This document shows positions 26,741-37,932 of a stretch of DNA of 64,000 nt, one piece after another (positions within the stretch are counted from its first letter, which is position 1; each line of letters opens with the position of its first letter). The notes beneath the pieces were generated by a model. It was not told the origin of the DNA. It saw only the letters and a list, made by a program, of their open reading frames with translations, and made no database searches. The DNA is from Halichondria panicea (Eukaryota; Porifera; Demospongiae; Suberitida; Halichondriidae), in the NCBI RefSeq assembly GCF_963675165.1, contig NC_087379.1, forward strand, positions 2,422,201-2,486,200. Direction: 5' to 3'. The position numbers were made by a program, and so were the translations under genes.

Positions 26741-26896
26741 AGATTTTTGTGAAACTATAAATGCCATGAGAGAAGTTTGAAGCACATACATGATAAATAT
26801 ATCGGTGTATCAATCTGTATGACAAGTATCAATCTTCAAAACATCTTTCAGTGGAAGCTCTGAGCGATCATCAAGTTACTAGAAACAACACAAACC

Positions 26897-27196
26897 AGTA
26901 GTCATTTTATGCTTCCAAAAATACTTCTAGCTCCGTGTTCTTGCTCTTATAGGATACTTTTTACCATTCTGGAGGGCTACACGAAGCGTTTTTTCGTTTC
27001 AGGCCAGGAAACTCGCACAAAACAAAAATATGTACTTAAAATGGCTGACAGAGCCAAGGAAAACAGCCTCTTGTGAGCTTTCAGTAGCCTTTTTTAAAAA
27101 TATCTCTTCGTGTGGCCCTGCATATAGTTCAGCTACAGTATACTGCACCTAAGCTATCTATTAAAAGTGTCTATTCGAGCCATGAAATGACTACTG
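26897..27196. mobile_element. MITE with cagtagtcattttatg ends
   Basis: Left end cagtagtcattttatg and right end catgaaatgactactg are inverted. An inner pair gggctacacgaag / cttcgtgtggccc continues the symmetry. About 300 bp, non-coding. Confidence 0.7.
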
Positions 27197-27555
27197 CGTT
27201 TCAGCTGGACTTCCAGCTCATTCTCGCTGGAAAAGATCACTAGATCTAGCTCATGAATAATTAATGAGCAAACGGTTGACCGTAACCTTGAGCTGGGTCA
27301 ATTAAAATGTGTTCTAGCTGTATGAATTTTGCAAGCTGTGCTGTGTGCTAATGCCTCTCATCATATTTTGCTTCGCTCCACATTTTTAGAGTGTGTATAT
27401 ATAGAAGGTCATTATTGTTGACATGTTGTGAACATGTCATGAACAACTTGGAGTAATCAGTATGACCCCCAAGTTTTCAGTATTTGTAAAGATAAGACAG
27501 GAAATACATACCACAAAGTATTTAATAGTTTCGTAAGGATGACATCACAAAAACT

Positions 27556-28190
27556 AAAAGGAAATTTTGCAGGTGAACATTTTCGCTATTTGGTTCGAGA
27601 GCCCTTAGAATAAATGTTTTGCAGTTGTAGTATTTGCGTTTCAATACAGTAAGAACTTCGCTAATCCGAATAGAGCGGGACTAGACCCCATCCGAATACA
27701 TGAAATTTCCGGATTAACAGATGTCATTAATTGATTATGAATATCATTAACGAAGACACTTTTGTACATGTATTATGATATTACTGTGGCCAGAAGGGAA
27801 GCTGCTAGCTAGAATAGTCTTTATCTCAACTTTCTCTCCAATACAGTGAGTCTTGTGAGCTCTTTCTTCGTTTTCTTTGCAGTGACCATTGTCTTGAGCA
27901 GTTTATCATTGCTGATTTAGCTAAGCAATTTACATTGCGCATGCGCAGTACTCTATTCTACTGACAGCCCCTCCTCTTTTTCAGTTTGCTATTTTGTCCG
28001 GATTTGTGAGGTTTCGGATTAAAGGGGTCCGGATTAGCGAGGTTCTACTCTACCAGGAAACTACACCCACCAAGAGCTTTGCATGTGAAATACCGGTGCA
28101 TGGGAGTTTCTCCCATGTGCATTAACTAGTCTATACTCTGCCCTTGAAAAACGTGAAATTTTTGTACCTCACAAAAAATGTTTTGCTATA
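27556..28190. mobile_element. MITE copy split by a nested Tigger-like element
   Basis: Left part (attttgcaggtgaacatttt) and right part (ccaggaaactacacccacca, ending near aaaatgttttgctata) match the copy at 20115-20355. They are separated by the 404-bp insertion at 27647-28050. Confidence 0.8.
27647..28050. mobile_element. Tigger/pogo-type MITE nested in another MITE
   Basis: Left end cagtaagaacttcgctaatc and right end ccggattagcgaggttctac are inverted. TA flanks it on both sides (27645-27646, 28051-28052). The end sequence resembles the element at 60042-60350, typical of Tigger/pogo DNA transposons with TA targets. Confidence 0.85.
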
Positions 28191-28267
28191 TGGCCATTAT
28201 TGTTGAAGCCAGTAGACTTTAACTAGGATTGGCACCACTGTTGTAGCTTTTTAGTACTTTTCACATA

Positions 28268-29532
28268 CCTTACTACCCCGTGTAAACGCGCAGTGTGTCT
28301 AAAACTCAAAGCACTAAAATGATGTTAAAGTATAGCTCGAATAGACGCCCATATGGGCCTCTAATTGAATAGGTGCTTTTATTGTAGTTTTGAGGCTCTG
28401 CTCATGCCAGCTAATTGAATTGTCAACTTCAATTAATAAGCCACAAAGGAAATAAATGTAACAGCTGAGATAAATTAGTGAGATAAATATAGTTGCTGCA
28501 TAGATTCAGTCACTGCAGGCATGGAGTCAGTCAAACCTAAAAATTCATTGTCACCATCACTGTCTTCAGACTCCAGCTTTGCTTCGACATTTGACGCAAT
28601 TTACATCAGCACAGTCTTTTTCGGGTTCGTCTTCATCCAGATCAGCAAATGAATCAGTATCTATCTCCCTCCGGCCTGATCTTCATTTAAAAGTTGCTGG
28701 GTCTTCGTCAAAATGAGAGGTTTGGCAGGGGAAGCTTCTTTTCCTTCCTTCATACATGTGATGGCATCATCTTCTACACCATCCAGAGATACTGTGACTC
28801 CACAGAATGAAAAGAGCCTTTGATCAAATCTGTCGGCATGCAGTCGTTTCCATGCGCCTCCTTGACCCACTCACAAACAAGTTGCTTGGTTGGTGCTCGC
28901 CCATCGTGTATGTTTTCTCCCCTGTAGCCATCCAATCGTCATATAAATCCCGGTAGTGACCCTTGAATGGCTTGTTCCAGCATACATCTGGTGCCTACAT
29001 ATATATCAAAGTAGTGAGCACTTTTACATACCCACCTGTATAAGCTTCCATATAGGTTGGGACGTTGGTTTTCTTCCACCTCCACTGAGTCTTTTGCCCA
29101 GTTGCCATTAGATCATCCTTTTGCTTCCACCATTCTTGTACTCTCTTTCTGTCAACTGAAAACACCTTTCTAGCATGTAGTCTGGCCACGCCCTCCCCTA
29201 CTTGTATTGCGGGGCTGGAATTCGAGACTATAGCTAGCATCGTTCTTGCTTTTCTTCGATCATAGCATGCATGCATGCTCAACTACTTTCAGCTTAAATG
29301 CTGCTGTGTAGCTTCTTTTAAGCTTTCTAGTTTCCATATTAAACTCTTGACTACTCTGACAGCTCGATCCAGGAGCTAGCTGTATAGCTGCAGCTGTGGA
29401 TGTCAACACGTGCTCAACACATGCGCGAGTATAACTATTTGAGGGAGCGCGTTTATTAGAAAAACAGATTTAATACTTCAAATAGACGCGCATTGCACGA
29501 AGAAATGAGGTGTGCGTTTACGGATAGTAGGG
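28268..29532. mobile_element. Degenerate pogo/Tigger-like DNA transposon
   Basis: A 1265-bp unit. The left end starts ccttactaccccgtgtaaac. The right end, on the other strand, starts ccctactatccgtaaacgc. TA dinucleotides flank it (28266-28267, 29533-29534). It contains the broken transposase on the minus strand. Confidence 0.75.
28540..29265 (-). pseudogene. Broken pogo/Tigger-type (CENP-B-like HTH, DDE_1) transposase
   Basis: Minus strand. 29220-29030 gives a helix-turn-helix segment (FSVDRKRVQEWWKQK) like the CENP-B/pogo DNA-binding domain. 28995-28900 gives DVCWNKPFKGHYRDLYDDW, and 28870-28660 gives AWKRLHADRFDQRLFSFCG then VSLDGVEDDAI, which match the C-terminal end of DDE_1 transposases (CGI.N.LDG.EDD). 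The pieces lie in different frames and most of the catalytic core is missing, so it cannot make an enzyme. It is the only transposase-like sequence I see in the window. Family call is from memory of conserved motifs. Confidence 0.75.
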
Positions 29533-29596
29533 TATATTTAAACTGTTTTGTAGTACGGAAGCCATGCATAGCTATAGAAAAAGTATGCTAAATATG

Positions 29597-30150
29597 AAAG
29601 CACCGCGGGTGCTGATGCCTTGGTGGAGGTGCCTGCCAAAGTGTTAAGCTATAGTTAGCAGCCGTACTATTATTAAGCACACACATGTACACTATTTATT
29701 ACATCACACATGCAGAGAATGGTGAAAAAGAGTGAGAAAAGATCGACCATGAGTGTTGCTAAAAAGGATTCCGAGAGTTCAAAGTCCATTGGCTGCAAAA
29801 GCTAATGGCTTTGCAGCTCTTTTCTCACTCTTGAAGCTACCAATAGCTAACATTCTAGTGCAGGGCTAACTACTAAGTAGAATAGCTAAGTCTGTTATAT
29901 CAACAAATTTTTACTATGCAAGAGTCTGCAACAGCCTTCAAAGTAAGCAAAACTAGCCATAACCCGAGAGCGAAGCATTGTTTTGTAAATCCACTAATTG
30001 CAATCCAAGTAAACATGACTACAGAAGCCTGTAGAAACTCTTGCACTTCATTTATCATTGAGTAGTAGCTGTAACACTCTGCACACAGACGTACAAACAC
30101 ACTACCGTATATACCTCGCTGCATGCACATGCATACCCACCCAAGGCAAA
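29597..30150. mobile_element. MITE, gatgcctcggtg family
   Basis: Begins gaaagcaccgcgggtgctga and ends in the diverged acccaaggcaaac after acctcgctgcatgcac. The internal text matches the copies at 24296 and 61776. Confidence 0.8.
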
Positions 30151-30531
30151 CAGATGCCATAGACTAGGATCTACAACTATAGTATAACCACAGACCAATT
30201 CTGTGGTTAGGAGGTTATATAGAACATGGGTTGGTGGTCAAAATAATTCATTTTTAGCTCTAATTGCAGAAGTATTGAGTTATATTATAGCTACAAAACT
30301 GCTCCCTCCATGGTTGCAATGGAGTACAGCTAAGTGATTCTATAAGCTTCTAGTAATGATATCTTGCAAACAAAATAATATACCGGCTTAAATGGCTATA
30401 GTTTTGCTTACCAGTACATTGAAGGCCATTGCAGTCCCTCCAGAATCAGGAATAGTAAAATCTGTTTGTAGATCAAACATTTTTTACTTGAATGACGTTA
30501 TATTAAGCCACGTAAATGGACTATGAGCGAG

Positions 30532-30812
30532 GACCGACCTTCCGTTAAGACGTGTACTAGATTCAGTGGTATAAATTACAGGAGGTTAATGTCAGGATTT
30601 GTCTTTGCTGCAACTATAGTTGCAGCCCAATCAGATCACAGCATTTCTAATATGGTCGGTGTCGATCACGTCCGGTTGTGCAACCGCAAGCAAGGTAACA
30701 TCCACTTCAGAATACTAATTTTCATAAGCTGCTATCATCGTGTTACAGAATGCAGCAAGACAAATCCTGATATTAGTTGAACAAACCCGACTTCCCGTCC
30801 TAACGGAAGGTC
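30532..30812. mobile_element. Inverted-repeat element
   Basis: accttccgttaagacgtg at the left is mirrored by cgtcctaacggaaggt at the right, about 280 bp apart. The open frame inside looks like chance. Confidence 0.6.
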
Positions 30813-30847
30813 AACTAGTACGTGTACCCCTAGTTTTTCGGTATAGC

Positions 30848-30928
30848 AGGTATATTTCGAGGGTATAAATGTTCACGGTTTTTGCTGATTAATCATCTAC
30901 CGCGAACATTTATACCCACGAATTTAAT
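30848..30928. repeat. Hairpin-forming inverted repeat
   Basis: ggtataaatgttcacgg and ccgcgaacatttataccc face each other across about 20 bases. It is probably the end of a short transposon running on to about 31012. Confidence 0.6.
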
Positions 30929-31167
30929 ATCGCATGCATGCATGCTGCAGAAAGGCTGCTATTCCGCGAAAACCATTCTAACGGTTATTTCGAGGGATAT
31001 AACATCCTTACAAACTTGTCTGTTATTTGGAGATTCCACTGTAATACAGTGTATGTGGAAGAGGAGATTAATGAAACAAAAGTCTATATCAATCTTCAAG
31101 GATAAGCATAGATCTATGACGATAGGGCAGTTTAGTGTTGTTATGACATTGTGCATTTCCTGTCAAA

Positions 31168-31350
31168 TGAATGTATGCCTCGGTTGCGCATGCGCAGCAA
31201 GATATAATTATGGTAGTGTGTGTGTGTGTGCATGTAGACTGCTACAGTTACTCACTGATCAAAATGCTTCTATGGCTTATAGTAACTTGGATTTCAAATT
31301 GCAAAATAATGCTTCGTTCCGAGTTGGTTATAGTTTTGCTTACCAGCCAT
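31168..31350. mobile_element. Inverted fragment of the gatgcctcggtg MITE family
   Basis: Starts tatgcctcggttgcgcatgc and carries, in reverse complement, the aatgcttcgtt and ttttgcttac phrases of the family's right half. Confidence 0.7.
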
Positions 31351-31499
31351 TGCAGACTGTTTAGACTCATGCATAGCAAAATCTTCCGATATAACTTTGA
31401 TATCACCCTAACGAAACGTATTACTTTTGTTGAAATGGCCATTGATGCAGGTGAGTTGAATTTGGTCCTACTATATACTATGCTAGTGATAGACACTCT

Positions 31500-32069
31500 T
31501 CAAGAGTAGCAGGACCACACCTGCACTGTGCATAGATGGCCACTTCAGCAAAAAAAATACGTTGTTTTAATTATAATGCAGACAGGATTTATTGACCCTA
31601 AAAAATGTTGGCGGTTCTTTGTTTAACCGCACGCGGGCATTAGGAACAACTGTACGCATTTAGTGTGCACAAAGCTTCCGCGCGTGGTTAATTGTCGGGA
31701 AAACGGGTGTGACCGGAAGTAGGCGAAACCTCAAAAGATTTCACGCTGTGCGCTCGTTAGTTTGGAACCCCCCTTTCATTTTTCCTGGATCCGCCACTGC
31801 TATAGCAACTGCGAACTACCGACTGCAAACTGCGAAACACCAACTATAGCGACTGTGAATTACCAACTAGCAACTGCAAACTACCAACTAGCTACATGAA
31901 TAAACTATCAACTGTCAACTATCAACTATACGAGTAGCACTCATGGCCACTATAGAAAGGAGCTGCAAAGATGCATGCACTGCATGTGTAGCAGCCATTA
32001 ATTTTAGACTTTAAACTTTTGGCATCCTTAGTGATTATTTCACTCCTTGAGTTTCCCCATGATTATGCC
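31500..32069. other. Non-coding spacer with simple degenerate repeats
   Basis: 31800-31935 has a run of short caactgcgaactaccaact-like units. No frame with coding character is present. It lies between two transposon-rich patches. Confidence 0.6.
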
Positions 32070-32368
32070 TAGACTAGAAACCACTCCCCTTCTCTCTAGG
32101 AAAAAGGGACTGGCAAGCTGCCGTGTTGAGAGTTGTCCCATTGGAAGAATTACACAAAATGCGTAACGCGTGGGTGATATCCGCCAGTGATGTATTTACA
32201 CTCAAGGGCGACAATATTTTGTGCAGTAATAGTTAGCGCATGGGCGGGTATTTGTGACGTTTGCATTCTTGTGGGAGTGTGACATTCTTCACGCACTGGG
32301 ACAACTCTCAACATGGCAGCTTACCAGTCCTTTTCTCCCAGAGAGAAGGGGAGTGGTTTCCAGTCTAG
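32070..32368. mobile_element. hAT-like MITE with 8-bp target duplication
   Basis: Arms of about 60-70 bp pair: gaaaccactccccttctctc with gagagaaggggagtggtttc, and ttgagagttgtccca with tgggacaactctcaa. attatgcc flanks both sides (32062-32069, 32369-32376). An 8-bp duplication suits the hAT superfamily. Confidence 0.85.
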
Positions 32369-33189
32369 ATTATGCCTGCATGCAGCTTTTACTCATCCAC
32401 TGAGGCATCTAGTGCTTTCATTAAAAAAAGGTGGATCTGCGAAGCGGTCAGAGTTCGCATGCTTCTGGCTGCTTTGCATCTCTTTTGTCTAACCACTTTA
32501 ATGCAAGGTAGGGGCGGATCTAAGGTGGGGCTGCTGGGGTTGCAACCCCACCAAACACTCTCATGAAAACAATGCAGTAAAACTGAGGGTGGAGCTGAGT
32601 GTTTGCAACTGAATGAGTAAAGTCTAAGAGGTGTATAGCTAAGCAGAGTATTGTGGTTTTAGCTGCAAGCTTTGAAATATGAATATAGATCATCTCATAC
32701 ACAGGTGATCTTGAAACTGCTAACTGTTTTGCTCATTAACTATTATCAGTTCTACATAACGTAGTTTTAGGCTGATTTGCATGATGCTTGGAAATCAAAT
32801 AGTAGAAAGAGACCAGCCCAGTACCCATGCAGCCAGCTGACTTCATTCTCAGAGAGAAAGTGAGAGAATGTATATCATATGATTTTTGTGCAACGTCAAT
32901 GTACGTCATCCACGAAGGCATTCAATGCAACACTATTTTCTGATTGTGACATCGCATTGTACGTAGTTCGCGCTGGTGTACTATACTAATTATTACGGCG
33001 TCATATGCAATTAATGGGGGTAATAATTGGTGAAGGGTGCGTGGCTCATAATTTGTATCGTCTCACAATACCCTTTTTTATACTAAGGCTATATAGCTAT
33101 ACGTACATAATTGATTCGTTATTTTCTATAGTTGGATTGCATAATTCAATATTTCGTGCTTTCTATTCACACATACAGTAACGAAGACA

Positions 33190-36100
33190 ATGGCTGTAAA
33201 TCCACAAGATTTCGAGCAGTTTATCCTGAGACGAATTCGCATCACTGAGAATGAGTTGGGACGAGGTTCCTACGCTGTTATCATGGAGCTAGAGTATCAA
33301 GGACTGAAATGTGCTGGCAAGAAGCTTTACCAAGTTCTCTACGAGACTGGAATTGGGCATGCAGCACAAAGGTATCTGGAGGAATGTCACCTGCTCAGTC
33401 AAACTAGGCACCCCAACATTGTCCAGTTTCTGGGAGTCTGTTTTGAGGAAGGCTTACAGTTTCCCATCCTAGTCATGGAGTTCCTCCCCACCAACTTGAC
33501 CAGCTGTCTCGAGCGCTACAGTATTCTCCCCGACGAGATCAACTTCTCTATCCTCCATGACGTCTCACTGGGCCTGGTCTACCTCCATGGCCAAACACCA
33601 GTCATTGTGCACAGAGACCTCTCAGCCAACAATGTCCTCTTGTCCACCAACATGACGGCCAAGATATCCGATCTGGGGGTTGCTCGAATATTAAACCTGA
33701 CCCCCCTTCAAGTGAGTCGAATGACAGAGACCCCTGGCACCCCAGCATACATGCCCCCCGAAGTGATGATTGCTGACCCCCACTACGATACCAGTCTGGA
33801 TGTGTTCTCATTTGGGATAATGATGATTCACACCTTCACAGCAGAGTGGCCACTACCAAAGATCGGCCCCAACAGAATCGATCCTGCTAATCCCAATAGT
33901 CTGATACCAGTGACTGAAGCTGAACGACGTGAAGAGTTTCTTCGAAAAATTCCCCCAAACCACCCTCTGATGGACCTCATCATGCACTGTCTCAGCAACA
34001 ACCCTCAGCAAAGGCCTAGAGCAGCGGAGATAGTGGGTCGGATGGAGACCGTGGAACTTGAACACCCTCCCTCCATTGAGAACAGGGTGGAGATGCTCCA
34101 GCGAGTGAGTGCCCTGCTGACAGAGAAGAGGGAGCTTGAGGAGGAGGTTGTGAGGAAGGACTCGACAATCCAGGAGAGAGAAGGAGAGATCGAGGCACTG
34201 GCAGAGGAGAAAAGACGACAAGAGGAAAAAAGTGAAAACACTGTCGAGCGTGTGCAGTTGGTGCACTTCATGGAAACTGATTAAATTAAATTAGAGATTG
34301 AAGATCTTAAAGGTCAACTTGAAGATAAAATGACAATTGTTAACACGCAAGAGGAATTTATTGCTTCAAGAAATGCTAGGATTGTGGAATTAGAAACTCA
34401 ATGTAAGCAATTCACTGAAGAGGTGGACCAACAAATTGCTCACAAAAATTCGATCATTGCCTCCAAGGACACTTCCCTTCAGAAAAAAGAAGCCACCAAT
34501 CAGAGTTTGAACGACCAACTCACCAAAACTAGAGACTACCTAACCAACAAACCTCAGGTGAGCTTATTGTACCACTAAATGCACAAATCTACAGTTTTTT
34601 GTATCACCTTAACAGAAGTGCCAAGTCCAAAGCTTATACTGTTCCAATTGAGCGCTAAGTAATTTCTAGTTACTTTTGGTAGTACCTATAACATAATTTA
34701 TACAATCTAGATAATAATGAAAGTTGTCCTGTGTAATAATGCTGCTTTGTTAAATACGACTTATCATCTGATGTTAGCATGAGATTAGCAGGGGCATAGC
34801 CAGGATTTTGGAGAAAGGGGTGCTATCATAGATGAAAGAGGGCGCGAAGCGCCTGATTTTTTTAGCTGCGCAGCGCTGAAATTTAGTTGACCGGAAGCCA
34901 CACCTCTTATTAATGATGTCATAATTAACTTATCTGTAGAAATTCGCTTTAAGAATATGCCTAAAGCTGTGGCAGGAAAGTTATCCTTCCTTACTAGATA
35001 GAAGTGGTCTTCCCACTTTAATGAGGAGGAGGCAACAGATACGTCTAATCTTGTACAAGTTTTTCATGAAAGTTATTGAGTTCCCGACAGCACTGGAGCA
35101 GAGAGAGATGAGATACGAACACAGGCACCCAAATAGTGTCCAGCTACAACTCCCATATGCGAGGAAAAAATCTTCAAAAACTCTTTTATGCCAAGAACTA
35201 TGTCTGAATGGAATTCACCGTGCTTCGTTTCGATGTATGTACTATTTCCTCGATCTCTGAATTTAAGAGCAATATAGTGTAATTGTCTGTTATATATTGT
35301 CAAGTTGTAGGTTGCAGATTAGCATTAGCATAACTGCTATATTTTTGTTGACCTTTGCTATTGCATAGATTTGTTGCTATAAAAAATATAAAAATTAAGT
35401 TGGGCGTGGCTGAACCTTTATTTGCATGAGAAGTTGGCCATGCACCATCACAAAAGAGAACTAGTTCATAGATTTAAGAATAGCTCACCGTTTAGAGACT
35501 GAATCGTTTTCCTTGCTATACTAGCTAGCTAACAGCCTAACTGCAGCAAGATCTGGAAGAGAAGGGGTGCTCAGCTAGATAATCAGATACATTTCTCTGT
35601 CGGATTTGTATACTTAACTCGGGCTGGTTGGGGGTGCTCAAGTACCCCTAGCATCCCTAGCACCCCCTGGCTACGCCCCTGATTAGAGTGACATTCCAAA
35701 TGCCTTTAATTACGTGCAATACACCAATCATTGCATTCTCCAGTCCCTACAGGTTCAGTTGTCCTATAGTCAGTGCTCTGAGGCTCCAGTGAAGATGTCT
35801 ACTGGACTAGCGATAACCATCAATGGCAAGATCTATTATGGTGGAGGTGACTGTGACGATGATAACAAGTACTATGTCTACTGTTACGATCCGCCACAAG
35901 ACGTTTGGTCAACTCTGCCCAAACTTCCTGTACGCTATTTTGGTCTAGGGCAAGTCAAACGCGAACTGGTAGCAGTTGGTGGTAGGGATTTATCCGGCCC
36001 TACATCCAACGTGGTATATGTGTTTAACAAAGGAAAAAGTTGGAAACGGACAATTCCACCCATGCCCACAGCGAGGGATTCACTAACAGTCGTTAGTCTC

Positions 36101-36661
36101 CCAACACATCTGGTCGTAGCAGGAGGTCGGTTGGTCTCTCACTCTAGTGTCTACACTGATAATGTTGAGATCTACAACATCAGCACCTCCCAGTGGAGCG
36201 AGACAGATAGACTACCGTATGCTTGTCTTGACCAAAGAGGAATTGTCTGCAACAACACAGTGTACATAATGGGTGGTTCGGACGGCAATCGTCTAAACAA
36301 GGTGTGTGCTGCTCAAATCGACAAGCTCATCACAGCAGACCGACAGGATGATGGGAATGCCAACAAAGCCGACTCTGTCTGGAATATAATACCCAACACA
36401 CCCTCGTATCGCCCATCAGCTGTAACGATATCCGGCACTCTCTTTGCTGTTGGTAGACTGGATAGTGAAAGAGAAGTCACTCAAAAGGTTTACGCCTACT
36501 CATCCTCGATGAACTCCTGGCTCTACGTTGGTGATCTACCATCTCCTGTAACATTCGCTGCCACTGTATCACTGTCTCCAACGGAGTGCCTTGTAATTGG
36601 AGGATGGAATGCAACAGAAAGACAATCTACTGTGCATAAAATCACTGCAGCTATTTTTTAA
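33190..36661 (+). CDS. TKL-type protein kinase - coiled coil - Kelch protein, with one in-frame TAA
   Basis: Exon 1 (33190-34557) encodes a kinase with ELGRGSYAV (glycine loop), CAGKKL (ATP lysine), HRDLSANNVLL (catalytic loop), SDLG for DFG, and PPE. All key residues are present and the family looks TKL-like. A Glu/Lys coiled coil follows (about 290-456). After the donor at 34558, exon 2 (35753-36661, phase 0) encodes a Kelch propeller with about six blades (YYGGGD, VGGRD, AGGRL, MGGSD, IGGW). Codon 365 (34282-34284) is TAA, yet the same frame stays open for 91 further codons to the donor and joins the Kelch exon in frame. The product is therefore a stand-alone 364-residue kinase, a read-through protein, an assembly error or an early pseudogene. 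The intron hosts a transposon. Substrate unknown. Confidence 0.85.
34789..35681. mobile_element. Insertion in the kinase-Kelch intron with LINE-like coding remnant
   Basis: Inverted ends caggggcatagccagg and cctggctacgcccctg, flanked by attag on both sides (34784-34788, 35682-35686), 893 bp. Within it 35021-35260 reads RRRQQIRLILYKFF, which recalls the tail of non-LTR retrotransposon reverse transcriptases. That would make it a composite; that part is uncertain. Confidence 0.7.
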
Positions 36662-36754
36662 GTATATTTTATATGGCTCAAATTTTTTTTTCTTGAGTGA
36701 ATATTGATGAGATTGACTTAGTTGCTATGGGAGGTGATTACCGCCAAAATTAGC

Positions 36755-37030
36755 AGTTAAAAAAATGATGCTGTTTTTTTTACAGGAAAAAATGGTGCTG
36801 TTTTTTTACAGGTGTGTTTTAAAAAATGGTGCTGTTTTTTACGGAGGGTTTAAAAAAAATGGTGCTATTTTTTTAACAGAGGTGTGTTTTAAAAAATGAT
36901 GCTGTTTTTTTTTACAGAGGATTTTAAAAAAAATGGTGCTGTTTTTTTTACAGAGGTGTACGTGTTTTAAAAAATGATGCTGTTTTTTTACAGAGGGTTT
37001 TAAAAAAATGGTGCTGTTTTTTACAGAAGT
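36755..37030. repeat. Degenerate tandem array of about 25-45 bp units
   Basis: Seven or so repeats of aaaaaatggtgctgtttttt followed by acagaggtgtgtttt or acagagggtttt. It lies just after the Kelch gene's stop. Antisense frames through it are repeat artefacts. Confidence 0.9.
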
Positions 37031-37139
37031 TTTGTACATGCACTGAGTGAGATCTTCTTTCTTGCCTCCACTTTTAAGCACATGGTAGAGGCAAAAAAGA
37101 AGGACATTACGATTTGCAATCTCCATTTAAAATTAATGT

Positions 37140-37932
37140 ATCAGAACGCGTACAATTAAGCTCACACCTTTAAAAATGTTTATCTAGAAGATACGTAGAA
37201 AAGCTCAATTAACGCTCAGCAAAAGCAACTATATAAACACTCACAGCTCTCACAGTGACAGGTCAGGTGATGCATGCACACAATATTCATAAGATCATTA
37301 GTTTTGATTACCATACGGTACTTATTCTATTTAAAGCGACCCTCCAAATATGCGACACCCTCGATCTTTTCCAATTTTCTGACCTCTAAAAGTAGCGACT
37401 GCGGTAATCATACAAACGCACATTGTCATATTGTACTAATTGTGCCTATAATATAATTATAGCAACATGCACCCATTCTATTGCTAGCCCTGAGCCTCTG
37501 CCCATGCATGAGCAGACAAGGAACTTGTATTGTAATTATATCAACATGTGTCTCCCCCCCCCCCCCCCTCAGCCTGCTACCATCTGCATGCAGTGTTAAT
37601 AACTTCACTCACACAATGTCACCCTCCATGTTAAGAGCACTCTGATAATATAATTATACCGGCCAATATAGTTATAAATTATGCTTGTTGCACAGTGAGT
37701 GGGCAGATCAAAGCAGTACTCTGCATATGGCATGTTGCATCATTATTGAGAGGGATATGTGGCTGGAGAACAATATAGGTTAGGACACAGATAGCAGCAA
37801 TGCACTTCCATTGTGACTTTACAATGCAATTGTTACATTTGATGTGATCATGTAATACTCGCAAAATGCAATTGTCTTAATTCGGTAAACCACTGACATT
37901 TATTACTCATGTGACACACCAAACACCAAAAA
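37140..37932. other. Spacer upstream of the RING-TRAF gene
   Basis: 37325-37410 is half of a cgaccctccaaatatgcgac-type MITE (compare 1194-1511). 37553-37570 is a C run. Nothing coding is visible. Confidence 0.6.

Noticed and set aside
30882-31364. 160-codon plus-strand frame
   Set aside because: It runs through two transposon fragments (hairpin at 30848, MITE at 31168) and has no domain or coding look.
36839-37126. Minus-strand Lys/His/Phe-rich frame
   Set aside because: Reads through the degenerate tandem array after the Kelch gene.
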